Source of the DNA: Alkalibacter rhizosphaerae
GTDB taxonomy: Bacteria; Bacillota; Clostridia; Eubacteriales; Alkalibacteraceae
Assembly: GCF_017352215.1 (NCBI RefSeq)
Contig: NZ_CP071444.1
Span: 620,001 to 684,000, forward strand
Reading direction: 5' to 3'
DNA length: 64,000 nt
The notes below the pieces were generated by a model. It was not told the origin of the DNA. It ran no database searches and was given only the letters and a program-made list of their open reading frames with translations. Both the position numbers and the translations under genes were made by a program. Positions within the stretch are counted from its first letter, which is position 1. Each line of letters opens with the position of its first letter. Of the stretch, positions 43,923 through 52,918 are shown piece after piece.

Positions 43923-44867
43923 CTACTTGCGCAATCTTGGATCCAAAGCGTCTCTCAGACCATCGCCCAAAACGTTGAATGAAAACATGATCAATGAGAT
44001 GAAAATCGCCGGGATGATGATCTGGTAGGCATTTCCTACGGCCATCCCTGCCAATCCATTGTTCGCCAAAGTTCCCAGACTGGACTTTGGTGCCTGCAGT
44101 CCCAAGCCCAAAAAACCCAAGGTGGCTTCCGCAAAAATAGCTCGGGGAATGGTCAGGGTAACGTTGACCAATATGGGACCCAGCGTATTTGGAAATATAT
44201 GCTTGCGCAAGATCCATCCCTTGGTGGCACCCAGGGATTCCGATGCCAGGGAGTACTCGGCTTCCTTCAGTTGCAAGACCTGGCCTCGTACCAGGATCGC
44301 CATGGGGACCCAGCCGGTCAAACTCATGGCAAGGATCAGTACAAACATGGAACTGCCTCCCCCTTCCGGGTTCAATACAACGGAAAGAAGGATCACGACC
44401 AACAAATACGGGATGCTGTATATGACTTCGGCCACACGCATCATGATGCCGTCCACTCGACGGGAAGAGATGCCGGCGATACCGCCGTAAGTGATGCCGA
44501 TCAAAAAGTCGATGAAGGCGGCAATGACGCCGATAGCCAGGGAATATCTGGCCCCGAACCAAACTCGCGTGAACAAGTCTCGACCCAATTCATCAGAACC
44601 AAACCAGAAGACGCTTCCTGGATGTATATTTTTCAATTTCAAATTTTGTTCAAAGTAGGTATATCCCGAAAGTCGAACACCAACGAAAGCCATGATGATC
44701 ATCAAAACGATCAGGGTCAATCCGACCATGGCCAAATGGTTTTTGCGCAATCTTCTCCATACATCCGGCCAGAACTTGATGCTGGGACGACGAATTTTAT
44801 CAACATTTACCAGATCTTTGTCTGCTTCAACAAATAATTCCGGCTTCAAATCCACTGGATTATTCAC
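43923..44867 (-). CDS. oppC: Oligopeptide ABC transporter permease OppC
   Basis: A 314-residue permease with a cytoplasmic N-terminus (about 1-45) and five or six spans. GSDELGRDLFTRVWFGARYSL is the OppC/DppC hallmark, and the EAA loop is LASESLGATKGWILRKHIFPNTLGPILV. It forms the translocation path with OppB, whose stop codon lies directly ahead. Confidence 0.95.
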   Translation of the reverse strand: MNNPVDLKPELFVEADKDLVNVDKIRRPSIKFWPDVWRRLRKNHLAMVGLTLIVLMIIMAFVGVRLSGYTYFEQNLKLKNIHPGSVFWFGSDELGRDLFTRVWFGARYSLAIGVIAAFIDFLIGITYGGIAGISSRRVDGIMMRVAEVIYSIPYLLVVILLSVVLNPEGGGSSMFVLILAMSLTGWVPMAILVRGQVLQLKEAEYSLASESLGATKGWILRKHIFPNTLGPILVNVTLTIPRAIFAEATLGFLGLGLQAPKSSLGTLANNGLAGMAVGNAYQIIIPAIFISLIMFSFNVLGDGLRDALDPRLRK

Positions 44868-45797
44868 TTATCGTCCCTCCTTGGTCAGTTTTATTCTTGG
44901 ATCGATCACCATGTAGGCGATGTCCACGATAAAGAGCATGGCAACCAGTATGATGGCGTAAAAAATGGTGGTTCCCATGATCAAGGGATAATCCCGATTG
45001 TTGATGGATTGTACGAAGAAACGGCCCAGTCCCGGGATCCCAAAAATCTTTTCGATAACAAAGCTGCCTACCAGCAGATTGGAGATGGTGGTCCCCAAAA
45101 TGGAGATGACCGGCAAGATTGCGTTACGTACCGCATGTTTCAAAATAACGGCGGACCGCTTGATCCCTTTGGATTTGGCTGTTTTGATATAGTCCTGATT
45201 CAATACTTCCAGCATGGAGGAACGCATCAGTCTTGCCATGGTGGCCAAGGGCATCAATGCCAGTGCCAAGGATGGTAATAGCGTATGATTCCATGTTCCC
45301 CAACCTCCGATTGGAAACACTGCAAAATTTCTAGCGACAAATTGTATCAACACAGTACCCATGATGAACGAAGGAACAGATATTCCAATAATAGCGATGA
45401 CCATGGACAAGTAATCCGGGAACTTGTTTTGATACAATGCGGCCAGGCTTCCCAGCGCAGGTCCGAAAACAATGGCGATCAACAACGCCTGTCCACCCAA
45501 TTGCGCCGATACGGGAAAGCCTCTGCTTACCATGTCGTTTACGGTCTCCACCCGAGATTTCATGGACGCTCCCAAGTCGCCTTGCATCAAATTTCCAAGG
45601 TATATGACATATTGCTCCGGCAAGGGTTTGTCCAATCCATATTGGGAAAGAAGGTTTTCATAGACAGCCGGCGGCATTTTGCTTTCCGTTCGGAAAGGGT
45701 TGCCAGGTACAGAATGCATCAATAGAAAGGTGATGGTTACAACTGCCCAAATGGTTACAACGGACATGACCAATCTTTTTAATAGATATTTTGACAT
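44868..45797 (-). CDS. oppB: Oligopeptide ABC transporter permease OppB
   Basis: A 309-residue permease of OppB/DppB type: LLKRLVMSVVTIWAVVTITFLLMHSVPGNPF opens it, and the EAA-type loop is YIKTAKSKGIKRSAVILKHAVRNAILPV. About six membrane spans. It follows oppA after a 167-base gap that contains a hairpin, so its expression may be lower than that of the binding protein. Confidence 0.95.
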   Translation of the reverse strand: MSKYLLKRLVMSVVTIWAVVTITFLLMHSVPGNPFRTESKMPPAVYENLLSQYGLDKPLPEQYVIYLGNLMQGDLGASMKSRVETVNDMVSRGFPVSAQLGGQALLIAIVFGPALGSLAALYQNKFPDYLSMVIAIIGISVPSFIMGTVLIQFVARNFAVFPIGGWGTWNHTLLPSLALALMPLATMARLMRSSMLEVLNQDYIKTAKSKGIKRSAVILKHAVRNAILPVISILGTTISNLLVGSFVIEKIFGIPGLGRFFVQSINNRDYPLIMGTTIFYAIILVAMLFIVDIAYMVIDPRIKLTKEGR

Positions 45798-45873
45798 CTT
45801 TCTTCTCCTTTATGGACATGATCGCTACAACACGAAAGCAAGGTCCATACTTACTAAGATTTATCTTAAAAGA

Positions 45874-45907
45874 AACCGGGCTCTATTAAAGTAATAGAGC
45901 CTCGATT
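45874..45907 (-). terminator. Stem-loop between oppA and oppB (probable partial terminator)
   Basis: GGCTCTATTA and TAATAGAGCC pair perfectly around a three-base loop; the stem can extend outward through GAAA/TTTC with a bulge, and the minus strand runs into TTTT. It probably lets part of the transcription stop after oppA. Confidence 0.6.
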
Positions 45908-45964
45908 TCCTTAAATAGACTTGTAAATGGTATCAAACCATTCCTTGATTGTCAATACAAATAC

Positions 45965-47608
45965 TTACTTTTCGATGTCCGCGTAGATGAAATACGGATA
46001 TCTGTTTACGGGCTTGTAGATGCCTGTTACATAAGATTTTTGTGCATACGGTTGGGTGTAGAAATAGATCGGAGCTACTGGCATTTCTTCCATTAAAATC
46101 GCTTCCGCTTTTCTCATGGCTTCCATACGCTCTGCCTGATCCGTAGAAGTTCTAGCAGTTTTTACATATGCGTCATATTCTGCATTGGAGAATCTGGCAT
46201 CATTGTACGGTCCGTCGGTGACCCAAAGGTCGATGAATGTCAACGGGTCGATGTAGTCGCCGATCCATCCAGCACGGGAAATCTCGTAGTCGCCTGCTTT
46301 TTCTCTATCCAGTTTGACTTGGAAGTCGACGTTTTCCAATGTGATTTCAATTCCCAGATTAACTCTCCACATTTCTTGGATCGCTTCTGCAATTTTTTGA
46401 TGTCCTTCGCTGGTGTTGTACAGCAGGACCGGTTTGAAATCGGCTACTGCCATTCCTTCTTCTGCCAATCCTTCTTCCAGCATGGTCTTAGCTGCTGCTG
46501 CATCAAAGCTCAGGAAGTTTCCGGAACCATCTCGGAAATCTTTACCAGACTCATCCGGGATACCGTAAGGTACTACGCCTTCTGCCGGAGTTTGTCCCCC
46601 TTGGGCTACATCGGTGACGATGGATTCACGGTCGATGGTCAAGGAAAGAGCTTTACGAACTTTTGCATTGTTGAAAGGTTTCACTTCGCTGTTAAAGTTG
46701 TAGTAGTATGTAGCCAAATCCGCACCGATGACCAGTTCCGGATTGTTTTGTTCTGTCATTTGCGCTACTACAGTTTGAGGCAATGGAGTCAAGAAATCGA
46801 ACTCGTCGCCTTCGTATCGTTGCCATGCCGTGTTTGCATCGTCAAGAATGGCAAACTCGATGCCGTCCAAATTTACCAGGTCTGCTGCATAGTAACCGTC
46901 ATTTTTAGACAATGTGATGCTGGCATTGTGTACCCATTCGGTCAACAGGAAAGGACCATTCGATACGTAGGTGGACGGATCTTTCGCCCAGTCCGGATTG
47001 GATTCGTCAAGATCTTTGCTGATCGGGAAATAGCAGTAGAAAGAAGTCAGCTCCAGGAAGAATCCTGTGGGAGATTCCAACACTACTTCCAACGTTTTTT
47101 CGTCCAATGCTTTGACGCCCACGTCATCCATGGTTGCTTCGCCGGAGTTGAAAGCTTCCCCATTCTTCAGATAGAAGAATTGATAGGAATAATAAGCTGC
47201 CGTTTCCGGATCCAATGCTCTTTTCCAGGAATACTCGAAATCTTGAGCTGTTACAGGATCTCCGTTGGACCATTCCACACCGTCTCTCAATGTGAAGGTA
47301 TAAGTCAGTCCATCATCCGACATTTCGTAGGATGCGGCCATACCAGGTACAATCTCCCCAGTTTGACTCTTTTTCATCAGACCTTCAAATACATGGTCCA
47401 ATACCCAAGACTCATGGGTTCCTTGTGCCAACGCGGGATCCAGGGATCCTGGTTCGCTGGAGTTGTTCGTTCTTAAAATCTTCGGTTCTGCATTGCCGTT
47501 GTCACCGTTGTCACCATTGTCTCCATTGTCTCCTCCGGAACATGCGGTAAAGAGCAAGGCCAAAACCAGCAGTACGCTTAAAAGTACCGCTCTTTTTTTC
47601 TTGTTCAT
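45965..47608 (-). CDS. oppA: Oligopeptide-binding lipoprotein OppA
   Basis: The 547-residue family 5 solute-binding protein has a signal peptide ending in LLFTAC (lipobox; lipid anchor at cysteine 23). A short Gly-Asp-Asn repeat follows as linker. LRTNNSSEPGSLDPALAQGTHESWVLDHVFEGL and RDGVEWSNGDPVTAQDFEYSWKRALDP are typical. It captures peptides outside the membrane for OppBCDF. It is the first gene of the operon, as is common, giving an excess of binding protein. Confidence 0.95.
   Translation of the reverse strand: MNKKKRAVLLSVLLVLALLFTACSGGDNGDNGDNGDNGNAEPKILRTNNSSEPGSLDPALAQGTHESWVLDHVFEGLMKKSQTGEIVPGMAASYEMSDDGLTYTFTLRDGVEWSNGDPVTAQDFEYSWKRALDPETAAYYSYQFFYLKNGEAFNSGEATMDDVGVKALDEKTLEVVLESPTGFFLELTSFYCYFPISKDLDESNPDWAKDPSTYVSNGPFLLTEWVHNASITLSKNDGYYAADLVNLDGIEFAILDDANTAWQRYEGDEFDFLTPLPQTVVAQMTEQNNPELVIGADLATYYYNFNSEVKPFNNAKVRKALSLTIDRESIVTDVAQGGQTPAEGVVPYGIPDESGKDFRDGSGNFLSFDAAAAKTMLEEGLAEEGMAVADFKPVLLYNTSEGHQKIAEAIQEMWRVNLGIEITLENVDFQVKLDREKAGDYEISRAGWIGDYIDPLTFIDLWVTDGPYNDARFSNAEYDAYVKTARTSTDQAERMEAMRKAEAILMEEMPVAPIYFYTQPYAQKSYVTGIYKPVNRYPYFIYADIEK
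47498..47533. repeat. Four 9-bp tandem repeats inside oppA
   Basis: Two copies of GTTGTCACC are followed by two of ATTGTCTCC (plus strand). On the coding strand they spell the Gly-Asp-Asn linker just after the lipid-anchored cysteine. Such in-frame repeats can change in number without breaking the gene. Confidence 0.85.
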
Positions 47609-47972
47609 GTTACATTCCCCTTTCTTTAATAAATAGAATATACTACGGTACTATCTTATCATTTACACCCCTAAAAAACAATCGTTAAATGGTCACAATA
47701 TTCCAACAAATTGTAATATTGCATCGTTTTCAGTATTTATATTCATATATTATGTATATTTACCAATCCTAATCAAATTTTGCTCAATTTCTTGAATGGC
47801 TATGCAAGATCTCCCCGGATGTTCCGATTCATTTTCATTGGACCTCCCTGATCATGAAACGGATTCTTTTCCCACCACCTTAACCTTTTCTTTATTTTTT
47901 CACCTTTTCTGTTTTCCGGTGCTCTTTCATGTATAATAGTACAATCAAAACATACGCATTGGAGGCAATTAA
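47609..47972. other. Divergent intergenic region, no gene seen
   Basis: 364 bases between oppA and the FKBP lipoprotein gene. It is AT-rich near oppA. A TATAAT-like box (GTATAATAG near 47931-47940) could serve the plus-strand gene, but I find no convincing -35 partner. No riboswitch fold or reading frame with a ribosome site was recognised. Confidence 0.5.
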
Positions 47973-49046
47973 ATGAAAAAAATCGCACTATTCCTGTTGT
48001 TGGCCGGCATACTGACCGTTGCAGCATGTTCTACTACCGACGATGAGGAATTTGGCTACAGCAAAGGAATCGATGAAGACGGATACTGGAAAGGGATCAC
48101 CGCAACTGACCATGTAGAACTGGTGGATATTGGATCCATCGAGATCCCCGCAGAAGTCCATGAAGTATCAAAAGAGAGCCTGGATGAACAGATAAATAGT
48201 GTTTTAGCCTATTTTTCAAAAGAGGAACAAGTCAAGGACCGTCCTGTGGAATCCGGTGACAAGGTCAATATCGATTACGTGGGTACCGTTGACGGTGAAG
48301 CCTTTGAAGGCGGGGACACACAGGGCAACGGTACGGATGTCGTCATCGGGGAAACACAATACATCGATGACTTTCTGGATCAGCTCATTGGAAAAATGCC
48401 GGGAGAAACCTTCGACATCAACGTAACTTTCCCGGATGATTATGGGGTGGAAGAACTCAACGGAAAAGACGCTGTGTTCCGCACGACGGTGAATCACATC
48501 TCCATTTCAAACACACCGGAACCAACGGATGCATTTGTTGCAGAAAATCTTCAAGAAACCTATGGTTGGACCACGGTAAAGGAAATGGAGGAAGGATTTA
48601 CGAAAGAACTCCAGGATACATCGGTATCCCTTTACATCCAGGACTACATCGTCCAAAACTCAGAAATACTTGAGACTCCGGAGACGTTGATCACCTATCA
48701 GGAAAACGCCATGGTGGAATATTACAAGGAATATGCCAAAAGCAGCGAAATGGAACTGGATGCATTCCTCAGCGCCTATGTCGGCGTGGAGAACACGGAG
48801 ACCCTGCTGGAAACCTACGCGGATGACCATGTAAAAGCTGCCAACTATTATTTGATCCTGCAGGCCATTGCAGAATCACAAAAAGTAACAGTAACGGATG
48901 AAGATATTACCAACTATTTCAAAAAAAATATGGAACTGGACGATTATTCCGAATTGGAAGAGCATTATGGTCTGCCGTTTATCAAGATGAGTGTACTGCA
49001 ACAGAAAGTCTTGGATACAGTGGTGGAAAACGCCACTTTCAAGTAG
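47973..49046 (+). CDS. FKBP-type peptidyl-prolyl isomerase lipoprotein, trigger-factor-like
   Basis: A 357-residue lipoprotein; the signal peptide ends in VAAC with a lipid anchor at cysteine 19. The FKBP domain (about 84-175) shows VESGDKVNIDYVGTVDGEAFEGGD, GETQYIDDFLDQLIGKMPGE and FNVTFPDDYGV-like sequence, the version found in trigger factor rather than FkpA. A long helical C-terminal region (about 180-357) resembles the chaperone arms of trigger factor/SurA. It probably folds secreted proteins outside the membrane, like PrsA. The ATG follows TTGGAGGCAATTAA. Confidence 0.85.
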   Translation: MKKIALFLLLAGILTVAACSTTDDEEFGYSKGIDEDGYWKGITATDHVELVDIGSIEIPAEVHEVSKESLDEQINSVLAYFSKEEQVKDRPVESGDKVNIDYVGTVDGEAFEGGDTQGNGTDVVIGETQYIDDFLDQLIGKMPGETFDINVTFPDDYGVEELNGKDAVFRTTVNHISISNTPEPTDAFVAENLQETYGWTTVKEMEEGFTKELQDTSVSLYIQDYIVQNSEILETPETLITYQENAMVEYYKEYAKSSEMELDAFLSAYVGVENTETLLETYADDHVKAANYYLILQAIAESQKVTVTDEDITNYFKKNMELDDYSELEEHYGLPFIKMSVLQQKVLDTVVENATFK

Positions 49047-49078
49047 ATCGCGAAACAAAAAACTTAAATCATAAAAGT

Positions 49079-49108
49079 CAAGAACCGGATCCATGGATCC
49101 GGTTCTTG
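49079..49108. terminator. Palindromic terminator after FKBP gene
   Basis: A perfect 30-base palindrome centred on ATGCAT-like ATGGAT (stem CAAGAACCGGATCC) follows the stop by 32 bases. The T-run after it is weak (TTGTTG). Confidence 0.65.
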
Positions 49109-49333
49109 TTGTCGCCTAGAACTCTAATGTAACATTAGCAACTCTTATAACATAACAGGGTAAATATTTGTTAAAATTAAGTCGTTAAAGAAATAACATT
49201 TGGAGGCCATGCATCGGGACCATTCCTTATTTTTTTGGGAAATTTTGAATTCTCGATCTGCTTTTAAAGAAGTGGTTTCATGGTGTTCGATGTAAGGTTT
49301 TAAAAAATATTTTAGAAAAAAGGAGAAATCAGT

Positions 49334-50572
49334 ATGGGTAAAAATTTCAACAAGGGACAAGCAACTGTAGGATTTATTTTGATCTTAGCCATCGCTGCTT
49401 TCAGTCTGCTTTACTGGAAAGTGAACATCAAGTTTGACTCGGTGCACCTGGTCACCGGCGTTATCATCGGTTATGTTCTTTCCCGATCCAGATTTGGATT
49501 TGCAGGCGGAGTAAAAAGAGTATATGTAACAGGGGAAGCCAGCTTAACGACGGCACTAATGCTCATGTTCGGCATAACGACCGTTGCCGTTGGGGCGATC
49601 CATTACACCGGATTGGTCCAATTTACACCTTTTATCAATCCCGTAACCTTGGGACTATTCCTCGGAGGATTCCTGTTTGGGATGGGAATGATCCTTGCCG
49701 GAGGTTGTGCATCCGGAACATTGACCGACTCCGGTGAAGGAGAAGGTGGCGCCTGGATCGGTTTGATCTTCTTTATTTTAGGTTCTGTTTTAGGCGTTTA
49801 TGTAAAAGATGCCATCACCGCAACCTCCATCGGCAAAGCAGGTACAGGCATTTATTTGCCCGATTACCTTGGAATCCCGGGAGCGATCCTTGTATCTTTG
49901 CTGGGGTTGTTCGCCATCTACTGGTTGGCCAAATCTTATGAAAACAAAAGAAAAGCCAACGATGCTTATGAGAAGACACAATTCGCCGATTTCGAAGCAC
50001 CGATCCAAGATGATGGTCCTTTCCAATTGTTCAGCTTCAAAACCTATCATAAATTGTTTGTGGAAAGATGGACATTCATCACTGGAGGAATTCTTTTGGC
50101 CTTTTTATATGTGTTCATCGTTGTTACTTCTGGAACACAATGGGGCGTTACCGGTGTGTTCACTTCCTGGGGCGTTGGATTTCTTCAATTGCTTGGCATG
50201 GAATTTCCCGGTGCCGGTTTTGCAGGAGCCGTTTCCGATGTCAATAACGGCTTGGTCCTCAGCAGTGTGGGCATGAGAAATGTCGGTCTGATCCTAGGTG
50301 CATTGGCCTACTTCCTGACTGCAGGTCGATTCAAATTGAACTTCAAACTTAAGCCCGTAGACATATTGTTTTATGCCATTGGAGGCACACTGATGGGCGT
50401 TGGTGCACGGTTGGCCAATGGTTGCAACGTAGGTGCTTTGTTCTCCGGAATCGTCAACCTGTCACTAGGCGGTTGGGTTTTCTTATTGACCATGACTTTG
50501 GGCGGCCTTTTCTCATTGAAAGTGTTTGCAGGCAAAACCAGTACGGTACCCATCGTACGATGCAAGAAATAA
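49334..50572 (+). CDS. YeeE/YedE-family sulfur (or selenium) transporter
   Basis: A 412-residue polytopic protein with two repeats of the YeeE/YedE domain (PF04143). The conserved cysteine loops are visible: AGGCASGTLTDSGEGEGG in the first half and ANGCNVGALFSGIVNLSLGGWVF in the second. YeeE takes up thiosulfate by cysteine relay; YedE relatives are proposed selenium transporters. The selD-yedF cluster is about 10 kb away, so selenium is possible but not favoured by position. The ATG follows AAAAGGAGAAATCAGT. The upstream 225 bases hold a CTAATGTAACATTAG palindrome (49124-49138). Confidence 0.88.
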   Translation: MGKNFNKGQATVGFILILAIAAFSLLYWKVNIKFDSVHLVTGVIIGYVLSRSRFGFAGGVKRVYVTGEASLTTALMLMFGITTVAVGAIHYTGLVQFTPFINPVTLGLFLGGFLFGMGMILAGGCASGTLTDSGEGEGGAWIGLIFFILGSVLGVYVKDAITATSIGKAGTGIYLPDYLGIPGAILVSLLGLFAIYWLAKSYENKRKANDAYEKTQFADFEAPIQDDGPFQLFSFKTYHKLFVERWTFITGGILLAFLYVFIVVTSGTQWGVTGVFTSWGVGFLQLLGMEFPGAGFAGAVSDVNNGLVLSSVGMRNVGLILGALAYFLTAGRFKLNFKLKPVDILFYAIGGTLMGVGARLANGCNVGALFSGIVNLSLGGWVFLLTMTLGGLFSLKVFAGKTSTVPIVRCKK

Positions 50573-50591
50573 TCTTCCATTCACCTTATAA

Positions 50592-50629
50592 AAAGAGCAG
50601 GAAGTTCCTTTTTGGACTCCCTGCTCTTT
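50592..50629. terminator. Terminator between YeeE and MscS genes
   Basis: AAAGAGCAGGAAGTTC and GGACTCCCTGCTCTTT pair over 16 bases (two G-T) with a T-rich loop, placed between converging genes. Confidence 0.75.
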
Positions 50630-50643
50630 GTTGTTTTAGCCTT

Positions 50644-51804
50644 CTATTGGTTTGTAATCATCCGGTTCAGGTCCTTCCCGGAAGGCAGCTGATACAGCTC
50701 TAAATCAAATCGAGGCGCCATTCCAATGACGTGTTCCATGATTTCCGACTGTATGCCTTCATAAATGACCCAATCCACTGTATCTGCAAAAGCATAGATC
50801 TCCAGTGGTATCCCCTTTTCTGTCGGAGCCAGTTGCCGGATGATCTGTAGCTGGCTTTGCTTTATGTTTGGGTGATTTGCCAGATACCCTTTTAAATATC
50901 GTTGAAATGCACCCATATTTGTGTCGGCACGTTTTTTTTCCTTTGGATCGGATCCTTCCATTTCATGAATGATCTTCTCGTAACGACCCCATGTTTCATC
51001 GCTGCAAAAACAAATGCTTGATACATCGATCAAGATCGCACGCATGATACGCCTGCTGCCTGTCTCCTGTATTCCACGCCAGTTTTTAAACGAATCTGAG
51101 ATCAGTGCATAAGCGGGAACTGTCGTGATGGTCATATCGAAATTTTGCACTTTGACGGCATTCATGGTAATGTCGATCACATCTCCGTTGGCTCCATACT
51201 GGGGCATTTCGATCCAGTCACCGATGCGCAGCATATTGTTGACCGACAATAAAACACCAGCCACCAGACCGAGAATGGTATCTTTGAAAATGAAGGAAAA
51301 TACGGCAGCAACAGCTCCCAATCCACTCAGCAACACAAAGGGATTGGTGTCCACGAAGCCGGCAACGATCAACAGCAAGGCCAAAACGTAAACGATGATC
51401 TTGATGACCTGCAAAAAACCCTTGATAGGTTTCTCCTTGGAAACCTCCAGCGTGGAATAGATATCGTTGACGCTGTCCAAAAAAGCACCTGCCACGTTGG
51501 CAAACTGCAACAGCAACAGCATCACCATTATGGTGCGGACGATGGATTCCAAAGATCCAAGGAACCCCGCACCATTGTAAAAAATCAATATGGGGATGAG
51601 AAATATCAATTTGTGTAATACTTTGTGCCGCATGAGAATACTGTCCCATTGATAGCGGTTTTTGTTGATCCGCTTGATCAAAACAGGTATGACTATTTTT
51701 TTTGTTACAAAGTATACGACCCAACTTACCAGGAGCAGCAGTAAAAATGTCAAGATCACTCCAAACACTTCTGAAACTCCGACGCCCCAATCCATGGTTT
51801 GCAT
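50644..51804 (-). CDS. MscS-family mechanosensitive channel (YbdG/YnaI-like)
   Basis: A 386-residue membrane protein with five N-terminal spans and a cytoplasmic MscS beta domain. VAGVLLSVNNMLRIGDWIEMPQYGANGDVIDITMNAVKVQNFDMTITTVPAY is the MscS core (split here over residues about 175-225). It releases solutes on osmotic downshock. The ATG at 51804 has no ribosome site. GGAAGGAGG lies eight bases before an in-frame ATT at 51828, so an extra eight residues starting at ATT are possible; the conventional ATG is given. Confidence 0.88.
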   Translation of the reverse strand: MQTMDWGVGVSEVFGVILTFLLLLLVSWVVYFVTKKIVIPVLIKRINKNRYQWDSILMRHKVLHKLIFLIPILIFYNGAGFLGSLESIVRTIMVMLLLLQFANVAGAFLDSVNDIYSTLEVSKEKPIKGFLQVIKIIVYVLALLLIVAGFVDTNPFVLLSGLGAVAAVFSFIFKDTILGLVAGVLLSVNNMLRIGDWIEMPQYGANGDVIDITMNAVKVQNFDMTITTVPAYALISDSFKNWRGIQETGSRRIMRAILIDVSSICFCSDETWGRYEKIIHEMEGSDPKEKKRADTNMGAFQRYLKGYLANHPNIKQSQLQIIRQLAPTEKGIPLEIYAFADTVDWVIYEGIQSEIMEHVIGMAPRFDLELYQLPSGKDLNRMITNQ

Positions 51805-51848
51805 AAAAAAATCTTTAAAATAGGAAATGGTTTTGACCTCCTTCCTGC

Positions 51849-52265
51849 TTATCGATCAAAGTTTCCTGCTGCTTCCGGCTGATAAAGGATCTTTTCAACA
51901 ATGATTTTGACCTTCCCGTCCGGCACTTCCCATTCCACTTCATTTCCTTCCCGATGCCCCAACAGCGCCGTGCCTACCGGAGCCATTATAGAGATCTTGT
52001 TTTCCATGGCGGCTGCTTCGTTGGGATACACCAATGTGATCTCTTCCAAATCATCCAGATCGTCGTCAAATCTTATTTGAATGACGGAATTCATGGTGAT
52101 GACGTCAGGTGGTATTTTATGAGAATCCACAACAATAGCCCTGCCCAACTCCTTTTCCAGCTCTTCCAAACCCCCACGGTTTCCACTCCCAAATTCCTTT
52201 TGATATCCTATTTGTTCCAATATTCTATTTTTATCCAGTTCTGTAATGTAGATCTGTCTCTCCAC
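51849..52265 (-). CDS. GreA/GreB C-terminal domain protein (Rnk-like)
   Basis: A 138-residue protein with a short N-terminal helix and the FKBP-like C-terminal domain of Gre factors: ITMNSVIQIRFDDDLDDLEEITLVYPNEA and IMAPVGTALLGHREGNEVEWEVPDGKVKIIVEKI. It lacks the long coiled-coil of GreA, so it resembles Rnk, which binds RNA polymerase. The start codon is GTG, seven bases after GGGAGG. It lies 20-45 bases before the MscS gene on the same strand. Confidence 0.85.
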   Translation of the reverse strand: MERQIYITELDKNRILEQIGYQKEFGSGNRGGLEELEKELGRAIVVDSHKIPPDVITMNSVIQIRFDDDLDDLEEITLVYPNEAAAMENKISIMAPVGTALLGHREGNEVEWEVPDGKVKIIVEKILYQPEAAGNFDR

Positions 52266-52406
52266 TGCTTTTCCTCCCGTTTATCATAAATTTAAATTTC
52301 CATGTGTATTTAAGTGGAATGTCCTTATTGTATCATATCTTATTGGTCAATTTTGCTTCTTCTCTCTATTTGCATCATTATCTATCGATGATTCCTTGTT
52401 ATAAGA

Positions 52407-52431
52407 AAGGGAGGCAAGTTACCGCCTCCCC
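52407..52431 (-). terminator. Terminator after DUF3592 gene
   Basis: On the minus strand GGGAGGC and GCCTCCC pair around an 8-base loop and lead into TTTCTTAT, seven bases after the stop. Confidence 0.6.
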
Positions 52432-52437
52432 ATATTG

Positions 52438-52866
52438 CTACCGAACTCTTCGCCGTCGCAGGATCTCTCCTGCAAACAACGCCAAACCCAATCCTGCAGC
52501 TATGACCCCTGGTACATACAAGTCGGAGGTCGATGCAAGGATGACTTGACTTGGATCCTCTGGATCGTAATACACGTCCACACGATCCCCAACCTGATAA
52601 GCAGACGCACCATTCCGAATTTTTGATACGCTGGACTGGGTCCTTTTCAGATCGCCTGCCATGGTACGATATTCCAAAACGGGATAATACATGGTCGAAT
52701 TTTCGGAAGAACGCCCAGGTCTGTATACCTCTACCACTTCCACCACTTCTGCTTCCACCCGGATCCCGTCTCTTGCCATTGTGATATTGCGGAAGATCCA
52801 ATAACTCCCTCCCAAAACCAGTATTGCACCCAACACTATAATCAAGCCCGGCAATGCTTTTTTCAT
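52438..52866 (-). CDS. DUF3592 membrane protein
   Basis: 142 residues: an N-terminal membrane span (about 5-27), an extracytoplasmic beta-rich region with YPVLEYRTMAGD and YQVGDRVDVYYDPEDPSQVILAS, and a C-terminal span before RRRRVR. This is the DUF3592 pattern. Function unknown. ATG follows TGAGGCGTCATT. Confidence 0.8.
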   Translation of the reverse strand: MKKALPGLIIVLGAILVLGGSYWIFRNITMARDGIRVEAEVVEVVEVYRPGRSSENSTMYYPVLEYRTMAGDLKRTQSSVSKIRNGASAYQVGDRVDVYYDPEDPSQVILASTSDLYVPGVIAAGLGLALFAGEILRRRRVR

Positions 52867-52918
52867 AATGACGCCTCATTTCCCTTAACAGAATGTTACG
52901 CCTTTTCTCTTCAGAAAC

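Noticed and set aside
49209-49295. A 28-codon reading frame with GGAGG upstream of the YeeE gene, as a leader peptide
   Set aside because: The spacing between GGAGG and ATG is only two bases, and the peptide has no regulatory codon run or attenuator after it.
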